Assembly: GCF_033473495.1 (NCBI RefSeq)
Contig: NC_088939.1
Location: 1,426,001-1,490,000, forward strand
Direction: 5' to 3'
DNA length: 64,000 nucleotides
From: Cercospora beticola
Lineage: Eukaryota; Ascomycota; Dothideomycetes; Mycosphaerellales; Mycosphaerellaceae
In this document: in pieces, positions 32,007-41,954 of the stretch
Numbering within the stretch: position 1 is the stretch's first letter
Layout of the letters: every line of letters begins with the position of its first letter
Notes under the pieces: generated by a model
The model's input: the letters and a program-made list of their open reading frames with translations, nothing else
Told to the model about the DNA's origin: nothing
Databases searched by the model: none
Position numbers and translations under genes: made by a program

Positions 32007-34421
32007 ATGTCTCCGTCACGGCCAGCATCTGGCGTAGGCAGCGATGCTTCAGACCTCGCCATAGTCGGCGACTCCCTGCGAGTACTTCCCACGGGAGACT
32101 CCGAACAGGAACTGCTCGAGCCGTATGCCAAATTCAGGACAGAGCCCTTGAACGCTCTCCAAGAGCTTGGACTACATCTTCTTGGGACGAATTGGAGATC
32201 TTATGACAAGGTCGTAGGCCCACCGGTGTTTTACAATGGCTTCAGTGAGAATATGAAGAGCATGGTCATGAAGCAGCCCATGCTTAAAGCACGTATTCGG
32301 GAGTTGGCCAAAAAGAGGGTTGAGGTCGAGATACACGAGGATCGGCTGGGTCCCAAAGGTCTTGAGGGAGAAGACGATGCTACACGTCAGACCCGGCGAG
32401 CAAGAAGAGAGGAAATTGAAGGGCAGCTTGGAGAAGTGGCATACGACTGGCTGGACAAGATGATCTTGAAGATGGAGAGCAAGCACTTCATTCGAGGAGC
32501 CTATTACTTTGCGACACAGTTATTGACGAGGGCATACCATCAGGGCATTCACGTGAGCACACAGGAAGTTCTCGCCCTGCGTGAGGTCGCAAAAGAAGCC
32601 GCGAGAAAGAAGCAGAGCATCATCTTCCTACCTTGTCACCGCAGCCATGTGGACTATGTCAGCATGCAGCTCATTTGCTACCGGCTTGGATTGGCTCTGC
32701 CTACAGTGGTGGCTGGTGACAACCTCAACTTCCCACTCGTGGGCCCCTTCCTACAGCATGCAGGCGCAATGTGGATCAGACGCAGCTTCGGCGATGACCA
32801 GTTGTATACCACACTTGTGCAAAGCTATATCGACACACTTCTGCAGAATGGCTACCCATTTGAGTGTTTCGTAGAAGGAGGCCGAAGCCGGACAGGGAAG
32901 CTGCTGCAGCCAAAATTTGGTATCCTTGGCTTCCTCATGGACTCTCTATTATCTGGTAGAGTGGAGGATGCAATGGTATGCCCCGTTTCAACGCAGTACG
33001 ACAAGGTTATAGAGGTAGACTCATACATTTCCGAACTCCTGGGCCAACCGAAAAAGAAAGAGGACCTTTCGGGCTTCCTATCGGCATCGAATGTGCTATC
33101 TTTGAAACTGGGAAGAGTTGACGTGCGATTCAAGAAGCCCTGGAGCTTACGTCAATTCATTGACGAGCAAAGCAGCAGGCTGGGCAAGGACACTCAACTA
33201 CAGGGCGGATACGACGCAAATCTACGAAGAAGACTCCTTACAACGTTCGGCTACAAAGTGCTCAGCGACATCAACGAGGTTTCAGTCGTGATGCCTACGG
33301 CTCTAGTCGGTACTGTGCTGCTTACTCTCACTGGACGCAGTGTCGGCCGCACCGAGCTCATGCGGCGCGTAGAGTGGCTGTCCGAACGCGTGAAAGCGAG
33401 CAACGCCCGCGTTGCACATTTTGCTGGGATCTCGACCGAACAAGTCGTCGATAAGGCGCTGGAAGTGCTCGGACCCAAACTAGTTGGCAGAGTCGAGGAT
33501 CTGCCGGAAGAAATGTACTACGCCGAAGACCGCTTCCAGCTTTCGTTCTATCGCAACATGACGATACATTTGTTCATCTCCCAAGCACTGGTTTGCGCGG
33601 CTCTCTATACCAAGGTTAAGATCGGCGGCAGCGACAGCGAGCAGATCATGCCCTACAAGCAACTCTACGATTACGTCTTCTTCCTCTCGCAGCTTTTCCG
33701 AGCGGAGTTCATCTTCCCCACCACTCCTCTGGAAGAGAATCTCGCAGCTACTTTACGCGGCCTCGAGAAAGATGGCGTCCTCTCCCTGCAGACTGGTCAA
33801 GACGGCAGGATACAACATATTTCTATCGCGCAATCTGAGCGGGACCTGGACCTAGAGAACTTTGACTTTTACTGCTTTTTGATCTGGCCATTCATCGAAG
33901 CATCATGGCTCGGCGCTGTCTCCCTATTCATGCTCGCCCCGCCGCCTTCTTATGCTGGCAAAGAGGCGTGGTTGGACCTGAAACTCGCACAGGACAAAGC
34001 TCAACTCCTTGGAAAGACGCTGTTCCATCGAGGCGACTTGGGCTACTATGAAGCCGTAAACAAGGAGTCCCTCAAGAATGCCTTCGGACGTTTCGAGGAA
34101 GAAGGAATCATTATGGTGACGAGGCCCTCAAAGGGCCAGAAGACGAAGGAGCGTGTACGTCTCGGCGACGACTGGATGCCCAAGCATGATCAGGCTGGCA
34201 GACTGATGCCGGAGGGCAAGCTATGGGAATTCGCTGAAAGTATCAACCTTTCGAGACGAGATTTCAGAGGAAAGAAGGAGGGCGGAACGGTCACGAGGAG
34301 GATTCTCGGTCTTGCTGCACTCACTGGGCAGGACATGTGGGATGATGTGAGCAGCGAAGCTGCAGGAGAAGTAAAGAAGAGTCGAAGGAGGCGGGGCATA
34401 CAAGCTGGCGCGAAGTTATGA
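32007..34421 (+). CDS. PlsB-type glycerol-3-phosphate / dihydroxyacetone-phosphate acyltransferase with C-terminal AKL
   Basis: Intronless 804-aa protein. The acyltransferase motifs appear in order: block I PCHRSHVDYVS (HxxxxD catalytic pair), block II GAMWIRRSFGDD, block III FVEGGRSRTGK, and block IV VCPVSTQYDKV. These identify a PlsB/GNPAT-type enzyme that acylates the sn-1 position of glycerol-3-phosphate or dihydroxyacetone phosphate. The last three residues are AKL, a type-1 peroxisomal targeting signal; human DHAP acyltransferase (GNPAT) also ends in AKL. That favours a peroxisomal DHAP acyltransferase over an ER Gat1-type enzyme, and no obvious membrane helix pair like that of Gat1/Gat2 is seen. 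The start ATG follows CTCACC. Substrate choice is inference. Confidence 0.9.
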   Translation: MSPSRPASGVGSDASDLAIVGDSLRVLPTGDSEQELLEPYAKFRTEPLNALQELGLHLLGTNWRSYDKVVGPPVFYNGFSENMKSMVMKQPMLKARIRELAKKRVEVEIHEDRLGPKGLEGEDDATRQTRRARREEIEGQLGEVAYDWLDKMILKMESKHFIRGAYYFATQLLTRAYHQGIHVSTQEVLALREVAKEAARKKQSIIFLPCHRSHVDYVSMQLICYRLGLALPTVVAGDNLNFPLVGPFLQHAGAMWIRRSFGDDQLYTTLVQSYIDTLLQNGYPFECFVEGGRSRTGKLLQPKFGILGFLMDSLLSGRVEDAMVCPVSTQYDKVIEVDSYISELLGQPKKKEDLSGFLSASNVLSLKLGRVDVRFKKPWSLRQFIDEQSSRLGKDTQLQGGYDANLRRRLLTTFGYKVLSDINEVSVVMPTALVGTVLLTLTGRSVGRTELMRRVEWLSERVKASNARVAHFAGISTEQVVDKALEVLGPKLVGRVEDLPEEMYYAEDRFQLSFYRNMTIHLFISQALVCAALYTKVKIGGSDSEQIMPYKQLYDYVFFLSQLFRAEFIFPTTPLEENLAATLRGLEKDGVLSLQTGQDGRIQHISIAQSERDLDLENFDFYCFLIWPFIEASWLGAVSLFMLAPPPSYAGKEAWLDLKLAQDKAQLLGKTLFHRGDLGYYEAVNKESLKNAFGRFEEEGIIMVTRPSKGQKTKERVRLGDDWMPKHDQAGRLMPEGKLWEFAESINLSRRDFRGKKEGGTVTRRILGLAALTGQDMWDDVSSEAAGEVKKSRRRRGIQAGAKL

Positions 34422-34666
34422 GGAACAGGTCGTTGTCGACGATTTGACGATGTTTAGCGATACCCATTAGCACAAATCTTATACATAATCTGATATGAAT
34501 GTTACGTTGCCAGAAGATCGATCAGACCCCATATCTGATTTTACATTCCAACTCGCTCCGATAAGTGCACTCCTTGCACGATATCAGAACGCGAGAAGAC
34601 GCGTTCTCTGACATTACAATTCTCTGTCCTCTTGCGCAGAGCTTTACCTTCTCATTCATCTGTACC

Positions 34667-36031
34667 ATGGCGTCGAACTTGTATATGACCAAATCTCTCG
34701 GCAAAGAATGGCTTCCATCGCCGGTTCGAGGAAGTCGCTTCGCCAACCATGACAGCCACGATGGTCCATGGTCACCACTCAAAAGCCCCAAAGTCAGGTC
34801 TGCACCTCGATACGAAGCGCCCAAGACCTGGAAAAGCAGCAGCAGATACAGTCGCTGGCGAAGATGGACTCGACCTTATGAACGCATTCTCCTCGCCTCC
34901 ATTATTCTTCTGATGTTCTGGACCTTCCACGGCGACCTCCAACAACGAATCTCGAACTTCCAACACAACCTTCATGCCCTTCTGCACTCGTCTGAAGGCT
35001 CGAACCAGCATCTCCAACACTCAGAAGACCCCACTTGGTCTCAATACGCCTACCACTTCCACGCCCACGACCCTTCCACCCTCTGCTCTGCCCTCATCCA
35101 TCTCCAAACCCTTCAACGCCTCTCCTCCAAACCCACTCGCCTTCTAACTTACCCCTCAACATGGACAACTTCTTCCGCTCCTCTTCAAACCAATATCCTT
35201 CGCCTCCTGCAACGCGCAGAGAAAGACTTCCACGCAATGCTCCAGCCCGTCGACATTCCCACATCAACCTATGAAGACAGCAAAGCCAGTGCCGAATACT
35301 CCAAATTCCTCCCTTTCAACCAAAGTCAATATACCCGCATCGCCCACCTCCACCCCAAATCAACAATTCTCTCTCAGTCTCTAGACGACATCTTCCTCTT
35401 CTCCTCAGCAGATATTGCAATGCCGCGCAAATACTGGCTACAAGGCTCCGACTCGAATCTCCTCTCCGATCTGTTGCTATTGGTTCAACCCGACCAACTT
35501 CTATTCGAAAGATTAGTCAACCTCTTCGTTGCTGAAGATGCAAGTGAAACTGGAAATAATGTTCTATCGACTACTCAACCACAACCTCGAAGAACATTCA
35601 TGTCCACACTTGTCAAACTGGTCGAGGAAGCAACGTTTCTGCCGCATAGGGAATATTTGTTAAGAGATGGGGAGTTCTTCCGATCGGGAGATCATGCGGC
35701 ATATCTGGGTACGGAGGAAGAGGTCTGGGATCCGATGAAGGTGATTGACGAGGCAAAGTTCGTTGTGTTCGACGATGAGGATGGTGGCGAAGGAATGGGG
35801 ACGAGACAAGGAGGTTCCCCAGATTGTGGAAGTCGGAATGGGGAGCTGAGGACACCAGGTGGAGCAGCGACTTGCGCAGAAAAGGAGATCTGGAAGCGGT
35901 TGGTCAGAGATCGGAGAGATAGAAAGATGGCTCTTTGCGGCGTGGAGTTGGCGGAAGAGGATGGTGAGCGTGGTGCGGATCAGGATCCAGAAGCGTTGGA
36001 AGGTAAGAAATTAGTTATAATTGAAGCGTGA
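34667..36031 (+). CDS. GT8/Gnt1-like type II membrane protein lacking the DxD motif
   Basis: 454-aa frame from the first in-frame ATG (TACCATGG). A basic cytosolic tail precedes one hydrophobic helix (ERILLASIILLMFWTF, residues ~67-82), then a lumenal domain. The layout and blocks SQYAYHFHAHDPSTLCSALI, KFLPFNQSQYTRIAHL, DIAMPRKYWL, EEEVWDPMKVIDEAKF and CAEKEIWKRLVRD match fungal glycogenin-like GT8 proteins of the Gnt1 (N-acetylglucosaminyltransferase) group. Where those enzymes carry LDSDSTVL, this one reads LHPKSTIL (~227-234). Where they carry HFSDWP, this one reads VFDDED (~365). Both metal-binding sites therefore look lost, which suggests a pseudoenzyme. No frameshift or stop is needed, so it appears to be a maintained gene. 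Family call is good; inactivity is inference. Confidence 0.78.
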   Translation: MASNLYMTKSLGKEWLPSPVRGSRFANHDSHDGPWSPLKSPKVRSAPRYEAPKTWKSSSRYSRWRRWTRPYERILLASIILLMFWTFHGDLQQRISNFQHNLHALLHSSEGSNQHLQHSEDPTWSQYAYHFHAHDPSTLCSALIHLQTLQRLSSKPTRLLTYPSTWTTSSAPLQTNILRLLQRAEKDFHAMLQPVDIPTSTYEDSKASAEYSKFLPFNQSQYTRIAHLHPKSTILSQSLDDIFLFSSADIAMPRKYWLQGSDSNLLSDLLLLVQPDQLLFERLVNLFVAEDASETGNNVLSTTQPQPRRTFMSTLVKLVEEATFLPHREYLLRDGEFFRSGDHAAYLGTEEEVWDPMKVIDEAKFVVFDDEDGGEGMGTRQGGSPDCGSRNGELRTPGGAATCAEKEIWKRLVRDRRDRKMALCGVELAEEDGERGADQDPEALEGKKLVIIEA

Positions 36032-36653
36032 TGCTATTATGGAAGTGAATAATTAGCTCTGAACGCGTCTGCGCACATGCGGTATCTCTGCCCGACGTGA
36101 CATGACTTTCCAAAGTAGCTGCGAAGAGTATCCACTCAGGCAGGTTCGTGATCCAATTGAGGATCCCAAATGGCTGAGGTATGCCGACCTCTTCTAGTTT
36201 GCGGCCTGCCACAATCGCCAGCGCAACATATGCAATGGAGAGGAACATTTGCCAACAACGGCCACAATCGTCTTTCGCGCCGCTCAAAACGGCGCGTGCC
36301 ACCTCTTGTCCACCCAACTGTTGCGACGTTTCGACCTATTTGCGAAACAGTCATGTTGATGTAGTAAGACGACTGGGTTTCTCATGTTCGCCTCGACGCT
36401 ACAGTCCTTGATGCCTCGCGCATACGCTGGGTCTGGGTCACATCTCCATTCTTGAGCGCGTTCCCATTTGCTTATCAGTGCAAGATCTGTCAGTGAAGGA
36501 TCGCGAGATTTTGGCAGAGACTTCACAAGCTTGACCGGTTCTCTGAAAATGGCTTTCTTGGATCGTCCCGTGTGCGATTCCGTTGCGGCTGTGGCAGAGG
36601 CGATGGCCGGATCGTGTTCATCTGTACGGTGCTTGTTGGATAGCTTACCATCG
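36032..36653. other. Convergent intergenic region
   Basis: Lies between the stops of the GT8-like gene (plus) and the repeat protein (minus). A 170-codon minus-strand frame (36284-36796) overlaps the end of the repeat gene; I could not join it by splicing, so it is not annotated as coding. Confidence 0.45.
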
Positions 36654-38472
36654 CTATCGTCCGTTGTAATCTGCGTGGAATGGCTTAGATCGCTTGGGCG
36701 TCTCCTCTTCCCCACGCTGTGCTCCGCCTTGTGAGTCGGCATAACTTCGCTTGCGCATGTTATCTCTTTGCCAGCGGAGGGGTCGGGGCGTGACATCGTC
36801 GTCGGGTTCTATGTCTTCAGGAATGCCGAGTTGAAGTGGAGTATCCTCCTTCATATGGTAATCGAGCGGTTTCCGGGGCGTGTCGTGCTCCTCCGGTATG
36901 GCGGGTTGCAACACGTGAGTCGTGGAGCGTGTACTGGCTACCGAGCTCTCTCTGCTGTGCCGACTACTCTTGCTTTCCGGCGGAGGGCCAAATGCAGGTC
37001 CAGGCGTCTGATACACGGACTTGGGCGATCCGCTAACGCCTAGCGCTGCCAGAATGTCTTCTTGTGCTGGATCCCGCACAGCTTGAAGGACCTTTGGACG
37101 GGTGAACTTTGTCGTTGACGACTGGCGGCGGTGATGTGAATTGACAGACCCAGCTCGGGAGTGTGAGACTGATCCAGCTCGGGAGTGTGAGACTGATCCA
37201 GCTCGGGAGTGTGAGACTGATCCAGCTCGCGAGTGAGCGACCGATCCGGCTCTCGAGTGGACAACCGATCCGGCCCGCGAGTGAGCGACCGATCCGGCTC
37301 TCGAGTGGACAACCGATCCGGCCCGCGAGTGAACAACAGAACCGGCTCTCGAATGTGATACCGGCCCGTTGCTGCTGCCTGTTCGGAGGGCGGCCTCAAG
37401 TTGATCCAGTACGTCAAGCTGATTATCGAAAGCATCTGCTTTCTCGGTACTCGCTCGAACAGAATTGTCTTGGTGATACGTTCCCTTGCGTCGACTGCAG
37501 CTACTAGCTCTCGAATCTGTCCGAACAGGTGTGGGCTCCCGAGTCAAGCCTGGCGTTGGCGAGCGTGGGCCTGCAGCCCATTCCGCGTCGAAACGTTGTT
37601 TATATTCAGCCAACAGCTCCGACAGGCTGATGAGTTTGTGGCAGACCGCTGGGAACTCTTTGAAGATAAGACTATGTTTGAGCTCAAACCATGCTTCAGT
37701 CTGGCGAACGCTTAAAAGCGGTCTTTCACCATCACACAAAGATGACAAGCTTCTCCCGTTAGCTTTTGTGGCTATGCCAGGTGCAATTGCTTCCAATTCA
37801 GCTTCGCCAAATGTAGCAGGTAGTGCTGCCTGGCCTGGTACTGGCGCCTTCCAAAGAATGGAGCCCAGGCTTAGGGAAGGGTCAACCTGTTCGGGATGCC
37901 GCGAGTAGAAGCACTCTTCGTCGAAGTCATGCTCCAGAGCGATGCTTTGTAGCTCAGTCTCGGTCGAGGGCGACATGGGATCGCCATTGCCATCGAGAGT
38001 GATGGCAGGAATCGATGGAGCAGAGTAATGTCGACCTTGGAGGACACCCTGGCTGGACATGGGCGCAGAAGACAGAGATTGGCTTCGGATATGTTGGTGT
38101 TGCAACTGCTCCATCGGTTGGCTGTAGGTAGTAGGGAGCCCATAATGAGGGGCATTGACGGGCAGTTGCACATTCGGGTATGGTAAGGCTGATGGAATGA
38201 AGTTCTGGCCTTGCCAGCCGCCGGGCAGTCCGTAGCTTGTCATATGCGGTGGCTGAACTGGTGGCCTGTAACCCGGCGGCGGAGGATAGCGAGTGATGAT
38301 GGGATTTCCCTTGACCTTCTTGGCGGGCGGCGGACTGATTCCAATGTCAGCTGGATCCAAGGCAGCCACACACAACATGACTCTGCGCAAAGAAGAAACG
38401 CTACACATACCCGCCATAAGAAGCCGAATGACCATGGGACGGCCTTTGGTAAGGCGCTGCGGTGGCATTCAT
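36654..38472 (-). CDS. Uncharacterised Pro/Ser-rich protein with nine tandem HSRAGSV-type repeats
   Basis: Two exons (38472-38411, 38334-36654) give 580 aa. The 76-nt intron has GTATGT, CTGAC and ATCAG signals. It joins MNATAAPYQRPSHGHSASYG to GPPPAKKVKGNPIITRYPP in frame. Reading straight through would start at an internal ATG and give an unlikely N-terminus. An in-frame TGA lies upstream of 38472. PxxP-rich sequence is followed by a short ordered block (LLSVRQTEAWFELKHSLIF, then LISLSELLAEYKQRFD), then nine 8-residue repeats, then a C-terminus with TPRPLRWQRDNMRKRSYAD. PPAKKVKG and TPKRSKP are possible nuclear signals. No function is known to me. It is divergent from PPG1 across 0.8 kb. Confidence 0.75.
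37140..37355 (-). repeat. 24-bp coding minisatellite, nine units
   Basis: Nine head-to-tail 24-bp units, each encoding HSRAGSV plus V, A, S or N. The three units nearest 37140 are almost identical, whereas the others alternate between two sequence types, which suggests recent unequal exchange. Every unit is in frame, so copy-number change would not disrupt the protein. Confidence 0.92.
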
Positions 38473-39251
38473 ATCGGAGGAAGACCAAGTGGAGATTTTC
38501 TCGTCATTCCTTTGCAGAGGCTGCTCTCAAAATAGAAGTTCGGGGAATGGGCAGTGAAGCGGAGAGGTTCAAGGCGCGGAGGGCGCGATGCCTGAGAGGA
38601 GAGGGGATTGTGGCAGGAGAGAGGGAAGGCTGATGAGGTTGGAAAAGTGGTAAGAGATATCTGTTCGGGCCTTTGCCTTGTGTTGTGCAGCCGAACGGCA
38701 GCAAGAAGCGGTGTTGTTTGGTAGCTGTAATGTTTGCAGGGCCGTTGCCTCTGCCAATGGACGGCCGCCAGAGCCGCTCTCCGCGAGCAGTGGAATTAGT
38801 GTGGCGGCATCTGGTATTTCGGCGAGATCGAGGCGGACGAGCTGCAACGCTCGAGCAACGGCAGAGGCAGCGGTGGTCGTGAGGGCGGTCGAATAATGTG
38901 TTGTTCGCCGAAACGGTGGATCACAACAACAAATCTCGCTGTCGGCCCACCTGCCCACCCCTGCACGCGTCTTCCCTCCACGCCACGTCCGAAAGAGGCC
39001 ACGACTAAATCTCACGCACGTGCCCGACACCACGACGACGACCACCAGCGAAAGCGCCGCGTGCAAAGACGAACCATACGCCGCAGTCAGCAGTATCGCC
39101 ACGACGTCGCTTGCCGCTGCATGTGCTGGGTTGACGATGTTGGCGCGCAGCTTTCTTGCACCTCTCCTGCCCTATGCGCCGAGCCCGTCATAAGCACCTC
39201 CGTCCATCCTCCGCTCCTGCTGCGGAACCATCCCTTCGACGCCGTTGAGCA
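38473..39251. other. Divergent promoter region between the repeat protein and PPG1
   Basis: 779 bp shared by two divergent genes. GC-rich open frames on both strands are present but none has recognisable content. The PPG1 leader must end at 39251. Confidence 0.5.
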
Positions 39252-40371
39252 ATGCCTGGCCTGCCTGGTATGTGCTGCCCTTCCGCCTCCGCCTCCTCGC
39301 GCGACCGCCACGCCGGACACTGACGTGCAATGCAGCCAGCGTTGATCTCGACGAATGCATCAGCCGCCTTTACAAGAAAGAGCTTCTCGCCGACTCGGTC
39401 ATCGAGGCAATATGCGCCAAAGCGAAAGAGCTGTTGATGAAGGAGAGCAATGTCGTGCACGTACAAGCACCCGTCACCGTGGTCGGAGACATTCACGGCC
39501 AGTTCTTCGACATGATAGAGATATTCAAGATTGGGGGATATTGTCCTGATACCAACTACCTCTTCCTTGGTAGGTCACGCGAGTCGTACAGCTCCTGCTC
39601 TAGAAAGACAGGATGGCGATGCATGCAGAAAGAGCGCGATCTGACGTCAGAACAACAGGCGACTATGTGGACCGAGGGCTGTTCAGCATCGAGACCATTT
39701 CTCTGCTGGTCTGCTTGAAGTTGCGCTATCCAGAGCGAGTGCACTTGATCCGTGGCAATCACGAGAGCAGAGGCGTCACGCAATCCTATGGCTTCTACAC
39801 CGAATGCAGTCGCAAGTACGGCAATCCCGCAGTGTGGCACTACTTCACGGACATGTTCGACTACCTCAGTCTGTCTTGCGTCATCGACGACAAGATCTTC
39901 TGCGTGCACGGAGGCCTCAGTCCGAGCATACACAGCATTGATCAAATCAAGATCATTGACCGATTCCGAGAAATACCTCACGAAGGTCCTATGGCAGATC
40001 TAGTCTGGTCTGATCCGGACGGCGAGCGAGACGAATTCAGTTTGAGTCCTCGAGGAGCCGGATACACGTTTGGCGCACAAGTGGTCAAAAAGTTCCTCGA
40101 AGTGAACAGTATGAACCATATCCTACGTGCGCATCAGCTGTGCAACGAGGGGTACATGGTAATGTTTGACGATCGATTGTCCACAGTCTGGAGCGCGCCA
40201 AACTACTGCTACAGATGCGGCAATTTGGCATCTGTGCTAGAAGTAGGACCCGGCGGCGAGCGAAAATGGAACGTCTTTGAAGCTGCGCCCGAGAACGAAG
40301 TCCACAGAGCAGAACAACAAAACCAGCAACAGCATGCGGGGAACGACCCAGTACGAGACTACTTCCTCTAG
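39252..40371 (+). CDS. PPG1: PP2A-family serine/threonine phosphatase, Ppg1 type
   Basis: Three exons (39252-39267, 39336-39569, 39659-40371) give 320 aa. Exon 1 encodes MPGLP plus one base; the CTGAC...GCAG intron joins it to ASVDLDECISRLYKKELL. The second join restores NYLFLGDYVDRG. All catalytic motifs of the PPP superfamily are present: GDIHGQ (~55), GDYVDRG (~84), GNHES (~115), SPRGAGYTFG and SAPNYCYRCGN. The C-terminal DYFL is the tail methylated in PP2A-type enzymes. DLDECISRLY, FKIGGYCPDTNYLF, TQSYGFYTEC, DQIKIIDRFREIPHEG and HQLCNEGYM match yeast Ppg1 more than PP2A, PP4 or Sit4. Ppg1 works with the STRIPAK-like Far complex in yeast (established there; inferred here). Confidence 0.94.
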
Positions 40372-40522
40372 ATGGTAGAGCAAGAACGACTTTCAGATTC
40401 ACAGCGCGAGAGATACCACAAATGTCAACACGATTATTCAGTCTTCGAACTTCGAGTACGTATCGTGTTACGTACAGATCCCCTGGTCGCACACTCACGC
40501 CTCTTACTACTAACAGCACTAC

Positions 40523-41839
40523 TCACATCTCTTCAAAAGCTTCCTCGATCGTCCTCAGATCGCTCTCCCGTTTCCTCACAACATCCAGAACATTATCATC
40601 TAGCTTCACGGTCTCCTCCCAGGTCAGTACAATCGACTGTCGCAACTTGTGTCCGCGATCATCCCCGATTTTGACGAGAGCGGGAAATACCACTACCTCA
40701 TCCGACATCAGCGTCGACCATGCGAATTCCCATTCCGTCTTTTGTGTGAACAGCTTATACCCGAATCCAGCAGCGCTTTTGACCACGTTCTCGAGATCCC
40801 GGACGCGAGCTCCACCATATCCTTTGGCCACGTAGGGTTGCAAAAGACAGACGAGGGCCGTGACAAGCTGGTCGATGTTCTTCACGCGAGGATCTGGAGA
40901 CGTGGGTATTGTGGGGCTAGTCGAATTGGCGATCTTGCCAGTGCCGTAGATGGGATAGAAGAGCTTGCCCGACATGCTGCGCCATTTGGCGAAGCCGAGC
41001 CGTTCGTCTGCTATTGCCATCGCTGACGAAGCTGTCGCCGGGTCTGAGGTCACGGAAGGTGCAGGCTGGCGATTACTAGCCCCAATGCCTGGATTGGACT
41101 TCAAAGGTGAGGGCGATCGCGCGCCTACGCTCCGTCCTCCAGCCCTGGACTCGGATCTTCGACGGCCAGCTTCTTCTGTTGCACTTTGCGACGCTCTACG
41201 AGCCATGGCTTGCGCGCATTTGACCAGCTCTGGAGGCAACAGAGTATGTTCTAAGGGAGCATCTGGCTGTATGAAGCGAAAGAGCACCCATGCAAGCAGA
41301 AAGCGTATCGTGTCATGTCGAGTCTCTGGGGATTGGAGGAGGATGTCTGTTGCTATGGCATTGATCGGCGCGTTGGGTCCTAGGAGGTTGTTGAGTGTTA
41401 CCACGTTTGTGTCGCAGGCAATGTTCTTGAAGTCCTCGGGACTCTCGATCGGCCGGAGATTGTAGTACAACTCAGCATGGCCTTTGATCGCGACGTTGAG
41501 GCAGTGAAACTCTTCTCGAACCTCATGATCGATGGATTCGATCGTGCCAATCGTGGCGGTAGAAGTGGAAGAGGTGGAGTGCGAGTGTGAGCGCTCTCGC
41601 GTCCTAGGCGTAGGAGAGTCGTTGAGCCGGTCAGCATCGAAGTTGCCGCCTCGATGCTTCTCAACTATCGTCTCCTCTAGGATGCCTCCGTCGCCGTCAC
41701 TGGCGCCTTTCGATTTCTTCTTTCGAAGTAGATGCCTTCGACGGCCGTAGAGGTAAAATGCCAGTCCACACAGCAGGACACCTGCAACGAGACATCCTAT
41801 CGCTATTCCCACAGCTCCTCCAGTCGAGACTCTGGCCAT
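40523..41839 (-). CDS. Uncharacterised single-pass membrane protein
   Basis: 438-aa frame. An N-terminal hydrophobic helix (VGIAIGCLVAGVLLCGLAFY) is followed by a strongly basic stop-transfer stretch (GRRRHLLRKKKSK), so the bulk of the protein should be cytosolic. A low-complexity S/T/R region comes next, then an ordered helical domain (EEFHCLNVAIKGHAELYYNL and LAWVLFRFIQPDAPLEHTLL). A Ser/Arg linker precedes a second ordered block (LVTALVCLLQPYVAKGYGG, then WEFAWSTLMSDEVVVFPALV), ending in an acidic helix. No catalytic motif or named family is recognised. Its stop lies 151 bp from the PPG1 stop (convergent). The start ATG is the first in frame; a signal or extra 5' exon is not excluded. Confidence 0.7.
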   Translation of the reverse strand: MARVSTGGAVGIAIGCLVAGVLLCGLAFYLYGRRRHLLRKKKSKGASDGDGGILEETIVEKHRGGNFDADRLNDSPTPRTRERSHSHSTSSTSTATIGTIESIDHEVREEFHCLNVAIKGHAELYYNLRPIESPEDFKNIACDTNVVTLNNLLGPNAPINAIATDILLQSPETRHDTIRFLLAWVLFRFIQPDAPLEHTLLPPELVKCAQAMARRASQSATEEAGRRRSESRAGGRSVGARSPSPLKSNPGIGASNRQPAPSVTSDPATASSAMAIADERLGFAKWRSMSGKLFYPIYGTGKIANSTSPTIPTSPDPRVKNIDQLVTALVCLLQPYVAKGYGGARVRDLENVVKSAAGFGYKLFTQKTEWEFAWSTLMSDEVVVFPALVKIGDDRGHKLRQSIVLTWEETVKLDDNVLDVVRKRESDLRTIEEAFEEM

Positions 41840-41954
41840 GATACTACACCACTGGATCCGGAGACTCTTACAATGCTCCTTCCAAACGAAGCGTTCAAAG
41901 ACTGCTCACACACGGCTCACCCTCTCGCAGTCCCGCGGAGAATGAGTCCGGCCG

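Noticed and set aside
31558..32037. 159-codon frame overlapping the acyltransferase start
   Set aside because: It overlaps the well-supported start in another frame and has no recognisable content, so it is read as promoter and leader.
36284..36796. 170-codon minus-strand frame overlapping the end of the repeat protein, with protein-like basic sequence
   Set aside because: The overlapping main frame ends naturally (KRSYADSQGG to TAG). I could find no splice route from it into this frame, since the only good donor nearby lies after the stop.
36654..38468. 604-codon continuous reading of the repeat gene starting at an internal ATG
   Set aside because: Its first ~45 residues read through a well-formed intron (GTATGT, CTGAC, ATCAG). 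The spliced start at 38472 gives a better N-terminus and has an in-frame stop upstream.
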